This document shows, in pieces, positions 1 to 6,173 of a stretch of DNA of 6,894 nt. The notes beneath the pieces were generated by a model, which was not told where the DNA came from, made no database searches, and was given only the letters and a program-made list of their open reading frames with translations. The DNA comes from Bacillota bacterium (GTDB lineage Bacteria; Bacillota; Bacilli; Bacillales; Cytobacillaceae). Each line of letters opens with the position of its first letter. Within the stretch, counting starts at the first letter, position 1. Location of the stretch: positions 1 through 6,894 of the forward strand of contig JAUZPT010000157.1 in NCBI GenBank assembly GCA_030705745.1. The letters run 5' to 3'. The position numbers and the translations under genes are program-made.

Positions 1-189
1 ATTTTATGGTATCTCCCATCTATGGTGAAAGCGATATCAAACTATAAGAATTTACCATAATTATAGTGAAAAAACAATAAAAAAATTTGCCACAAAATTA
101 TAAAACAGCTTCAGAGGACTATAACTTATAAAAGTAAATTGAATGAAGGGACCAGTGTAGAGATAGCGTTTCCCCTGACAAATTGAATC
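1..189. other. AT-rich edge region with no supportable gene
   Basis: I see no open frame of useful length here on either strand. A short plus-strand frame open from the window edge stops at 45-47 (it would end VSPIYGESDIKL), and another stops at 58-60. Either could be the tail of an upstream gene, but neither is recognisable. A 9-bp direct repeat AAATTGAAT occurs at 136-144 and 180-188. No tRNA or rRNA pattern is visible. Confidence 0.4.
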
Positions 190-226
190 AAAAAAATCCC
201 TCCGCATCATGCGGGGGGATTTTTTT
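190..226 (-). terminator. Rho-independent terminator of the peptide transporter gene (can act in both directions)
   Basis: A run of A's and ATCCCTCCGC pair with GCGGGGGGAT and a run of T's around the 5-base loop ATCAT. There are nine pairs in the core (one G-T) plus up to seven A-T pairs. It starts about 30 bases past the stop codon of the minus-strand transporter. The hairpin has a T-tract on both strands, so it could also stop transcripts entering from the left edge. Confidence 0.9.
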
Positions 227-254
227 AAAAAAGGAAGGTGCGTACCTTAAAAAA

Positions 255-1745
255 TTATCTTACGCCCTTCATGTACTTTTGAATTTTTGGTGAAATTGCG
301 AATAGGATGAAGCCAAGAACGATGGATGCTCCACCGATGACACCAAAGTAAGTCATTTCCGTTTTTGGTGAATAGAACTTAACAATTTGTGCATTTAGTG
401 CTTGAGCAGCTGCGTTTGATAAGAACCAAAGGCTCATCATTTGTGCAGAGAACGCTGCAGGCGCTAATTTTGTAGTTGCAGAAAGCCCTACAGGTGACAA
501 TAATAGTTCACCGATTACACAAACTAAATAGCTAAGAATGAGCCATAATGGGTTTACCAATGAATGTGCTCCGCCAAAATAAGCCGGAAGAAGGATAACG
601 ATGAATGATAGCCCTGAGAAAAGCAAGCTTAGTGCAAATTTTTGTGGAACAGATGGCTGGCGCTTTCCAAGCTTTACCCATAACCAAGCAAAAACTGGCG
701 CCAATGTGATGATAAATAATGGGTTGACGGATTGGAACCAAGCAGGTGAAATATGGATGCCTGCAAAATCCAACTGTGTACGCTTGTCCGCATAAATAGC
801 CAAAATAGTCGACCCTTGTTCTTGAATAGCCCAGAACATAACCGAAGCTAAAAAGAGCGGAATGTAAGCGATAATTCTTGAACGTTCTGTTGCAGTTGTT
901 TTTGGACTGCGGTACATGAAAATGAAATAAAGTGCCGGAACTAAGAATCCTAAAATACCTACAGTAGCTACGAATGCATCAAATGTTAGCCAGCCTTGAG
1001 AGATTCCAAGAGCAACGATAATCGCAACAAGAACAACACCTAAACCAACAGTTGTAAAAACTTTTTTCTTTTCCGCAGGTGGTAAAGGATTTGAAACGAA
1101 CGTACCTGCAAGTCCAAGGTTCTTTTTCTTTGTGAAAACGTAGACGAGTAAGCCTAAGAACATACCGATTGCAGCAATACTAAAACCTAAATGGAAATTA
1201 TATTCCATTGCCTTACCGACGATTAGCGGAGAAAGGAATGCACCTAAATTGACTCCCATATAGTAAATGCTGAAGCCAGCGTCACGGCGAACATCTTCTT
1301 CGCTGTAAAGTTCGCCAACAATGGTTGAAATATTTGGCTTTAATAAACCTGTACCAATAATGATAAGGGCCATAGATGTAAAGAGCATGGCAGCGCTTCC
1401 AGGGATTGACAACGCAATATGCCCAAGCATAATTAAAATTCCGCCATAAAAAACGGTTCTCCCGGTACCGAATATCCGGTCAGATAACCAACCGCCAATG
1501 ATACCAGACATATACACTAAAGATCCGTAAATCGACACGATGGCAACGGATGTGTTTTGGTCTAACCCTAGTCCGCCTTTTGTCACCGCATAGTACATAT
1601 AGTAAACGAGGATGGCCTTCATTCCATAATAGGAAAAGCGCTCCCAAAATTCAGTGAAGAAAAGTGTAAATAAACCTTTAGGATGTCCAAAAAATCCTGT
1701 TTGCGGGACACTTTCCACAATTTTCTGTTTATTTAGATTCAACAT
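255..1745 (-). CDS. Proton-coupled di/tripeptide transporter, POT/PTR2 family (MFS)
   Basis: This integral membrane protein of 496 residues imports di- and tripeptides with protons. The POT hallmarks are clear. The proton-coupling motif ExxERF followed by YYG is at 32-41 (E32, E35, R36). The first PTR2 signature, GGWLSDRIFGTGRT, is at 84-97 in the loop after TM2. LLKPN with K136 is in TM4, and the second signature region, FSIYYMGVNLGAF, is at 158-170. FWAIQEQ (304-310) lies in TM7 and IGELLLSPVGLS (411-422) in TM10, each with the expected acidic residue. Length and the hydrophobic pattern fit 14 helices, as in Lactococcus DtpT and Bacillus YclF. The ATG has a perfect AAGGGAGGT six bases upstream. 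The gene looks intact and is transcribed alone, with its own promoter and terminator. Substrate choice beyond small peptides cannot be read from sequence. Confidence 0.93.
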   Translation of the reverse strand: MLNLNKQKIVESVPQTGFFGHPKGLFTLFFTEFWERFSYYGMKAILVYYMYYAVTKGGLGLDQNTSVAIVSIYGSLVYMSGIIGGWLSDRIFGTGRTVFYGGILIMLGHIALSIPGSAAMLFTSMALIIIGTGLLKPNISTIVGELYSEEDVRRDAGFSIYYMGVNLGAFLSPLIVGKAMEYNFHLGFSIAAIGMFLGLLVYVFTKKKNLGLAGTFVSNPLPPAEKKKVFTTVGLGVVLVAIIVALGISQGWLTFDAFVATVGILGFLVPALYFIFMYRSPKTTATERSRIIAYIPLFLASVMFWAIQEQGSTILAIYADKRTQLDFAGIHISPAWFQSVNPLFIITLAPVFAWLWVKLGKRQPSVPQKFALSLLFSGLSFIVILLPAYFGGAHSLVNPLWLILSYLVCVIGELLLSPVGLSATTKLAPAAFSAQMMSLWFLSNAAAQALNAQIVKFYSPKTEMTYFGVIGGASIVLGFILFAISPKIQKYMKGVR

Positions 1746-1751
1746 ACTAAT

Positions 1752-1801
1752 ACCTCCCTTATTCTCTTACTATAATACTTTTAATAGCTTCCTATTGTCA
1801 A
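1752..1801 (-). promoter_or_regulatory. SigA-type promoter and ribosome binding site of the peptide transporter
   Basis: Read on the minus strand, a consensus -35 TTGACA (1801-1796) is followed after 18 bases by TATTAT (1777-1772, five of six matches to TATAAT). Transcription would then start near 1765. The ribosome binding site AAGGGAGGT occupies 1760-1752, six bases before the ATG, so the leader is only about 20 bases and leaves no room for a riboswitch. Regulation, if any, would act at or upstream of the promoter. Confidence 0.75.
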
Positions 1802-2121
1802 AAGGAAATTTTTATATTTATACATAAACATTTAACAATAGAACTATTTAAAATAAACAGAACATTATATTTTTTTACAATAATAAATATTATTCGTTCG
1901 AAGAAGTCGTAAGGGGAATAAAAGGAGTTGTCTCTAGTAAAAGCGGATTTATGGAGAATTGTGTGATAGTTTAAATATAAATTGACACTACTAGATAGAA
2001 TTGTTCTTCTGTAATAGATGTAAGAGGGAACTGAAGGATTGGTAGAGAGAGTATGCATATCAATGGGGTACTTATTATTCAAGGAATAAGGTGAATGTCT
2101 TTATAACATGATGAAAGGGGG
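1802..2121. other. Long AT-rich intergenic region without a recognisable gene
   Basis: This stretch separates two minus-strand genes. I see no RNA gene and no open frame with both a start and a ribosome binding site. It contains a near-palindrome AATAATAAATATTATT (1879-1894) and a small inverted repeat AATAG-AA-CTATT (1837-1848), both upstream of the transporter promoter. They could be regulator sites, but they are nearly pure A/T and may be chance. A TTGACA at 1982-1987 on the plus strand has no -10 at a sensible distance. Confidence 0.45.
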
Positions 2122-2152
2122 AGAAAAGGCGCACAGTGCGGGCACTGTGCGC
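2122..2152 (-). terminator. Probable terminator of the HTH/F1-beta-like gene
   Basis: GCGCACAGTGC and GCACTGTGCGC form an uninterrupted GC-rich stem (2129-2152; ten to eleven pairs with a tiny loop). It lies 35 bases past the stop codon of the minus-strand gene. On the minus strand it is followed by CCTTTTCTC, so the T-tract is short. The stem is strong and well placed, but termination may be incomplete. Confidence 0.7.
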
Positions 2153-2186
2153 TTGTTTGCATTCTATACGTTTTGGCCGTGGAAAA

Positions 2187-3233
2187 CTATGAGAGCTGGC
2201 CGATGAAGCTTAACTGTTCAATATCCTTATTGTCAGCGGAACCATCGAGTATTTTACGCACGTCATTTAACATATCCGGAATGGATACGAATTCACCTTT
2301 TTTCCCTGTAAAGGCTTCGGCCACATAGAAGGGCTGGGTTAAATACGCTTCAAGCCGCTCACCGCGGTGGTAGGTTTGCAATTCAGATGCTGGGAGCTTT
2401 TCAATTCCATTTACGTTGACTAAAGAACGTAATTCACGGTAACGGCGTAGTAGTTTTTGCGAGCGCTGCTGAATAGTGGAATGATTTTGATCCAGATACG
2501 ATCCTTCCAAAATGGAAGAAGTAGAGATGATGGGGTTCACCGCAGGGTAACGGTGTCTGGCTGCAAGGTCTGCATCGAGCTGCCATAGTGTTTCAAGTGG
2601 CCCATATGGAAGGTCTTCATCTACTGAATCGCCTCGTAAATCGACTAAAAAAGTAGTAATCGAATCATTCCCGACATTTTGTAATCGTTCTTGCAATGTA
2701 TAGATTTGTCCTGTAATGACATGGGAACGATCCGCGGCAAAGACAACTTCTTTCACATTTCCCATTTGAATCAGTGCTTCATACGCTTCATCGATGGAAT
2801 GAGCGACTACCTCCACGTCTGTCAAAATATCATTCAGTTCTGGATGTTCTCCTTCGGGCATCAATAAAATGGTTGCATAATTCTGGGTTTTTAATCGATG
2901 AAATACTTCAGCAAGAATGACTAATTGGCCCATTCCTGGTCGTGCAACGAGGCCTACAGTGCCTCCTTTTGTTAACGGTGCAAACAAATCCAATGTTTTG
3001 ATTCCTGTCTCAATCATCTCCATCGTCTCCCCTCGAATAATAAGTTCATCCAAACTACATTCAGCAAGAGTGGCTAATGCAACCAATGTTCGAACCTCAG
3101 ATCGGCCGACTGGAATTTTTCCAGTGCATAAATTGGATACGGTAGCAGGCCGTAAACCGACAGAACGAGCAGCACTTGTTAAATTCGGAACCTTCCGGCG
3201 CAACAAGGCCACATTTAAACGAATATCTTCCAT
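2187..3233 (-). CDS. Helix-turn-helix protein fused to a degenerate F1 ATP synthase beta-like domain; function unknown
   Basis: The protein has 348 residues. Residues 1-66 resemble a Cro/XRE helix-turn-helix (AARSVGLRPATVSNLCTGK at 21-39). From about residue 75 the chain follows F1-ATPase beta. ETGIKTLDLFAPLTKGG (75-91) matches the beta ETGIK..DLLAPY.KGG strand before the P-loop. HRYPAVNPIISTSSIL (227-242) matches the IYPAVDPLDSTSRIL region. RYRELRSLVNVNGIEKLP (264-281) and LTQPFYVAEAFTG (298-310) match the C-terminal helical domain, down to a final GxI-like end. The beta-barrel domain is absent. The P-loop reads ARPGMGQL (97-104), so the Walker A lysine and threonine are Q and L and normal ATP hydrolysis is unlikely. 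It is not a working synthase subunit and sits outside any atp operon. A DNA-binding regulator that senses a nucleotide or a protein partner is a guess. The start is ATG 3233 because the upstream GTG (3242) lies inside the ribosome binding site. Confidence 0.85.
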   Translation of the reverse strand: MEDIRLNVALLRRKVPNLTSAARSVGLRPATVSNLCTGKIPVGRSEVRTLVALATLAECSLDELIIRGETMEMIETGIKTLDLFAPLTKGGTVGLVARPGMGQLVILAEVFHRLKTQNYATILLMPEGEHPELNDILTDVEVVAHSIDEAYEALIQMGNVKEVVFAADRSHVITGQIYTLQERLQNVGNDSITTFLVDLRGDSVDEDLPYGPLETLWQLDADLAARHRYPAVNPIISTSSILEGSYLDQNHSTIQQRSQKLLRRYRELRSLVNVNGIEKLPASELQTYHRGERLEAYLTQPFYVAEAFTGKKGEFVSIPDMLNDVRKILDGSADNKDIEQLSFIGQLS

Positions 3234-3241
3234 TTTTTCCA

Positions 3242-3247
3242 CCTCCT
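3242..3247 (-). promoter_or_regulatory. Ribosome binding site that fixes the start of the HTH/F1-beta-like gene
   Basis: On the minus strand AGGAGG is at 3247-3242, eight bases before ATG 3233. The in-frame GTG at 3242-3240 overlaps this site and cannot use it, so the three extra N-terminal codons of the longer frame are not part of the protein. Confidence 0.85.
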
Positions 3248-3253
3248 GTTACT

Positions 3254-3327
3254 TTAAAGAGTAATATATATTTCTTTAAAAAGCAATAATTAAAATACTT
3301 TATAACGTAATTATTTTTACTCTTTAA
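3254..3327. repeat. Nested inverted repeats between the divergent regulator genes
   Basis: TTAAAGAGTAA (3254-3264) is repeated exactly in inverted form as TTACTCTTTAA (3317-3327). Inside these lies a second exact pair, AATAATTA (3285-3292) and TAATTATT (3308-3315). The left outer arm is itself part of a near-palindrome, TTACTTTAAAGAGTAA (3249-3264), just upstream of the ribosome binding site of the minus-strand gene. The position suits an operator pair or a transcript hairpin for autoregulation by the helix-turn-helix protein. High A/T content makes chance a real alternative. Confidence 0.4.
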
Positions 3328-3378
3328 TTTTAAAACGATTTGAAATGGGAAAATGAAGATGTACAAAAATTAAAGAAT

Positions 3379-3402
3379 CCTTCAATAAATTTCACTTGAA
3401 GG
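3379..3402. promoter_or_regulatory. Candidate operator dyad upstream of the MerR-type gene
   Basis: CCTTCAA (3379-3385) and TTGAAGG (3396-3402) are exact inverted repeats separated by ten bases. MerR-family operators are often dyads with CCTTC/GAAGG-like arms, for example those of CueR. A weak promoter could overlap it (TTCAAT 3381-3386, 18 bases, TATTTA 3405-3410), which would put the dyad across the spacer. A better-scoring TTGAAA (3340-3345), 16 bases, TACAAA (3362-3367) lies upstream. Autoregulation by the MerR domain encoded downstream is plausible but unproven. Confidence 0.4.
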
Positions 3403-3476
3403 TGTATTTAAGTAGGTTTTTGGAAACGAGGTCACGAATTAATCAAGAATGACAGATTATACGGGATGATGATTCG

Positions 3477-4700
3477 ATGAAGATTGGGAAATTTGGAGAG
3501 CGTAATAAAGTGAGTATTGATACAATCAGGCATTATATCGATATGGGGTTGATCGTGCCGGAAAAGAAGGGAGGTCAGTATGTTTTTGATGAGCGCTGCC
3601 AAGAAGATCTGGAGCTTATCATCGAATTTAAAGGGATGGGATTCTCGTTAAGTGAAATTAAAACGATTCTCCTTTTTAATCATTTTGGCCATTTAACAGA
3701 ATATGAACAAAACAGCTACTATCAATCACTTTTTAGTGACAAATTCACAAAAATTGAAGAGGAGATCGAACAGTTAACAGCCATGAAAGAGAATCTCCGG
3801 CTAAAAAAAGAACTGTTAGCGTCAAAATCCGAGGCTCCAGAGATCTTGACAGGTGTGGATTTAAAACATCTGGAATTGCTGCGATGCGTAAAGTGCAAAG
3901 GAACACTCACCCTTCATGAAGGAAGTATTCACCGAAATCAAATTATTCAAGGAAGCCTTATTTGCGACTGTGGTGAACAGTATACGATTGATTCTGGAAT
4001 CATCATCGCCGGTGAACCTTTCAAACCGATCGGACCTGCCTCAGTCAGCCCACTGGTTACCGATTATATTCAGGGGACCGATTCCGCTTATTTGGAAAAT
4101 CTTCATAAAGGGCTTCACTGGGCAAAACGGAAATTGGCACAATTTGAGTTGCAGCAAAAGGTATTACTTGAGCTGGGGTCAGGCGTGGGCTTTACTCTTC
4201 GAAATATTTACCCTTCCTTGCCTGAAAATTGCCTGTATATCGCTGTTGATCATAATCTGGAAAGGCATCGTTTATTAAAAAGCCTGATTGACCGGACGGG
4301 TTCCGGAAGTAAGGTTCTTTTTATTTGCGCTGACTTTTTAAATATCCCACTAATGAATCACTCGATTGACCTTGTAATTGATCATTCAGGAACCAGCAAT
4401 TATAGCTTCACACATACGAATTTTCTCCTTGATGATGTCGATGTTTTACTGAAGAAAGACAGCCAATTATTAGGCTCCTATATTGTTTTCGAAAATTTTA
4501 GCAGCAAAAGCTTGATCGAAGCGAAGTACAGAGATGGTTTCAAGGTAGATCACATTAAGAAAAAGCTCGGTGCTTTGGGCTTTCACCTTTTGGAGGAGAG
4601 GAAATCCGGGTATGCCGAGAAACCGGGGCGATACGAAAATTTCTTCGTGCCGGGAGAGAAAATCTCCGGGTACTCATATTGGGGAAAAAGGTGGGGTTAA
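3477..4700 (+). CDS. MerR-type regulator fused to a zinc ribbon and SAM-dependent methyltransferase
   Basis: The protein has 407 residues. Residues 1-70 form a MerR winged helix-turn-helix (KVSIDTIRHYIDMGLIVPEK at 11-30, and FKGMGFSLSEIKTIL at 51-65). A charged stretch at about 84-115 is the usual MerR dimer coiled coil. Residues 130-180 hold a Trm112-like zinc ribbon with CVKC (C137, C140) and CDC (C163, C165). From about 225 there is a class I methyltransferase: motif I LLELGSGVGFTL (230-241), acidic residue D258 after strand 2 (YIAVDHN), ADFLNIPL (285-292), and motif IV DLVIDHSGTSNY (298-309). All SAM-binding elements look intact, so it may be an active enzyme rather than only a sensor. 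The substrate is unknown. Typical MerR regulators carry a small effector domain instead. The ribosome binding site is weak (GGGATG, eight bases before the ATG); an in-frame stop at 3450-3452 rules out an upstream ATG, GTG or TTG start. It lies upstream of an efflux pump and divergent from another regulator-like gene. Confidence 0.88.
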   Translation: MKIGKFGERNKVSIDTIRHYIDMGLIVPEKKGGQYVFDERCQEDLELIIEFKGMGFSLSEIKTILLFNHFGHLTEYEQNSYYQSLFSDKFTKIEEEIEQLTAMKENLRLKKELLASKSEAPEILTGVDLKHLELLRCVKCKGTLTLHEGSIHRNQIIQGSLICDCGEQYTIDSGIIIAGEPFKPIGPASVSPLVTDYIQGTDSAYLENLHKGLHWAKRKLAQFELQQKVLLELGSGVGFTLRNIYPSLPENCLYIAVDHNLERHRLLKSLIDRTGSGSKVLFICADFLNIPLMNHSIDLVIDHSGTSNYSFTHTNFLLDDVDVLLKKDSQLLGSYIVFENFSSKSLIEAKYRDGFKVDHIKKKLGALGFHLLEERKSGYAEKPGRYENFFVPGEKISGYSYWGKRWG

Positions 4701-4713
4701 CCCTGCCTTTTTT
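4685..4713 (+). terminator. Terminator overlapping the stop codon of the MerR-methyltransferase gene
   Basis: AAAAAGGTGGGG pairs with CCCTGCCTTTTT around the loop TTAA: seven core pairs, two of them G-T wobbles, plus five A-T pairs. The TAA stop (4698-4700) sits in the loop, so the last codons form the left arm. A second hairpin made almost only of A and T follows at once (TTTTCATTTTTT 4710-4721 with AAAAAATGAAAA 4728-4739) and may reinforce it. The wobbles suggest some readthrough into the exporter gene. Confidence 0.75.
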
Positions 4714-4757
4714 CATTTTTTTCTAAAAAAAAATGAAAATCAGCTATTGATGTCGGG

Positions 4758-4788
4758 TTGAGCCAACAAAGTAAGCTTGTAATATAAA
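4758..4788 (+). promoter_or_regulatory. Candidate promoter of the exporter gene with a long spacer
   Basis: TTGAGC (4758-4763) is followed after 19 bases by TATAAA (4783-4788). A spacer of 19-20 bases is typical of promoters activated by MerR-family proteins, which untwist the DNA between the two boxes. The spacer holds only a short dyad, ACAA-N7-TTGT (4766-4780). A TAATAT at 4780-4785 with a 16-base spacer is an alternative -10. The MerR-type gene next door makes the first reading attractive but does not prove it. Confidence 0.4.
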
Positions 4789-4798
4789 CATTACATGC

Positions 4799-4804
4799 GA
4801 GGTG
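4799..4804 (+). promoter_or_regulatory. Ribosome binding site of the exporter
   Basis: GAGGTG ends seven bases before ATG 4812 and four bases before an in-frame TTG at 4809. The spacing favours the ATG, which removes one residue from the longest possible frame. Confidence 0.7.
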
Positions 4805-4811
4805 CTTATTG

Positions 4812-6155
4812 ATGGAAGCCGTTAAAATAAGAGTAAATGAAGGAAGAAACCGAAAGGAAATGAGTAACCTGTTCCTGTTTTCAGGTGGAAAGACGGTGTC
4901 GATCTTTGGGAGTGCTATTTATAATTTTGCGTTAAGTCTATATGTCCTGAAGTTGACTGGTTCTGCGCTCAGCTTTGCTCTAGCCTTGATGATCGGGTTG
5001 ATTCCGATGATTATCATTAATCCGTTTGCCGGGGTAATCGCCGATAAATTCAATAAAAAAACACTGGTCATTTCCATGGATTTTTTAAATGCACTTCTGT
5101 TAGTGTCCGTTTATTTTCTGAGCAGGCAGTACGGCTTGAATTTGCTCATGATTTATTCCACGACGTTTCTTATGACGGTTTTCACCACCTTTTTTGGCGT
5201 AGGATTCGAAGCGGCAAAACCAAATATGGTAACCGATAAAATGTTAATGAATATTAATTCAATCAGAAAGATAATCGACTCGGTTTCATTGATTCTTGGA
5301 CCGATGCTAGGGGGGCTGGTGTATGCGCTCTTTGATATCCGCTCGTTTATCATCATCAACGGAATTTCGTTTCTGTTCTCTGGATTATCAACGGTTTTTA
5401 TTGATTTCAACTTTCAGGACGATCAAAAAGATGAGCGATCCGGAAAGGAAAAGATCCATTTTATGAAGGATATTAAAGAAGGTCTCTCCTATTTGCTTGA
5501 AAGAAAGAACATTAAGAATCTTTTTTTGGTCATGATATCATTGAATTTCTTTCTCGGCTTTTCCTTAACGGTACCACTTCCTTATATGATCAATAATGTC
5601 CTCAAATTAGGGTCGAAGGAATTCGGACTCATTCAGGGAGCCTTTCCGGCGGGCATGATTGTTGGTGCTTTGATTGTCAAAAAAATAACTGGACGGCTTT
5701 CGTATTCCACACTGTTAAATGTGTTAAGTTTTTTTCTGGCGATGTTCATGGTAATTTCCGGGATTCCGGTTCTGATGAAAAACTTTGAGTGGGACCATAA
5801 TTTGTATGTAGCCTATTTTGCAACAGTCATGCTGTTTTTTGGTGTGATAGTGGCGCTGATTGATATCCCGATTTCGTATTTGATGCAAAAAATAATTCCG
5901 GAAGAATACAGGGGAAGGGTGCTCAGCATTGGCATCAGTATCGGAAAAACAATGCTGCCGCTTGCCATGCTGTCATCCGGCGCACTGCTTGGAATCATTC
6001 CTTCTTATATCATCCCGATAGGCGGTGGGGTTTTATTTTTCATCTTCAATCGAGTGTCCTCTTCAAAGGTGGTAATCAATCTTGAGGAAAACGGAGAAAA
6101 GGAAAATACTTTTATAGAGCAGCAATTACAGGATAAAAAATCACCCGCTTCTTAA
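4812..6155 (+). CDS. MFS exporter, DHA3 / macrolide-efflux (MefA-like) type
   Basis: The protein has 447 residues and about 12 membrane helices in two halves, separated by a charged loop at 198-225. The N-terminal segment FSGGKTVSIFGSAIYNFAL (23-41) followed by LTGSALSFALALMIGLIP resembles MefA-type pumps. MFS motif A appears as GVIADKFNKK (74-83) between TM2 and TM3. IIPEEYRGRVLSI (361-373) matches the conserved loop after TM10 in this group. Such proteins use the proton gradient to export drugs, peptides or siderophores; the substrate cannot be told from sequence. A hydrophilic tail (about 420-447) ends the protein. The gene is complete, starts 111 bases after the MerR-methyltransferase gene and has its own candidate promoter and a strong terminator. 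The arrangement suggests an inducible efflux pump under the neighbouring regulator, as in Bmr/BmrR. This is inference. Confidence 0.88.
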   Translation: MEAVKIRVNEGRNRKEMSNLFLFSGGKTVSIFGSAIYNFALSLYVLKLTGSALSFALALMIGLIPMIIINPFAGVIADKFNKKTLVISMDFLNALLLVSVYFLSRQYGLNLLMIYSTTFLMTVFTTFFGVGFEAAKPNMVTDKMLMNINSIRKIIDSVSLILGPMLGGLVYALFDIRSFIIINGISFLFSGLSTVFIDFNFQDDQKDERSGKEKIHFMKDIKEGLSYLLERKNIKNLFLVMISLNFFLGFSLTVPLPYMINNVLKLGSKEFGLIQGAFPAGMIVGALIVKKITGRLSYSTLLNVLSFFLAMFMVISGIPVLMKNFEWDHNLYVAYFATVMLFFGVIVALIDIPISYLMQKIIPEEYRGRVLSIGISIGKTMLPLAMLSSGALLGIIPSYIIPIGGGVLFFIFNRVSSSKVVINLEENGEKENTFIEQQLQDKKSPAS

Positions 6156-6173
6156 CAAGCGGGTGATTTTTTT
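6135..6173 (+). terminator. Strong Rho-independent terminator overlapping the exporter's last codons
   Basis: TCACCCGCTT (6141-6150) pairs perfectly with AAGCGGGTGA (6157-6166) around the loop CTTAAC. The A-tract at 6135-6140 extends the stem into the seven T's at 6167-6173. The TAA stop (6153-6155) lies in the loop, so the final SPAS residues are coded by the left arm. The A-tract could make it work for minus-strand transcripts too. Confidence 0.93.

Noticed and set aside
1806..1820. CodY-like box near the peptide transporter promoter
   Set aside because: The match to the CodY consensus is poor and no better than expected in such AT-rich DNA.
1798..2082. A 94-codon minus-strand frame upstream of the peptide transporter
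   Set aside because: It starts with TTG without a ribosome binding site, overlaps the transporter's -35 box, and has a composition typical of translated AT-rich intergenic DNA.
2187..3233. Genuine ATP synthase beta subunit or Rho factor
   Set aside because: It has no beta-barrel or RNA-binding domain, lacks the P-loop lysine and threonine, and has no atp gene neighbours.
3240..3242. GTG start for the HTH/F1-beta-like protein
   Set aside because: It lies within the ribosome binding site; ATG 3233 has ideal spacing.
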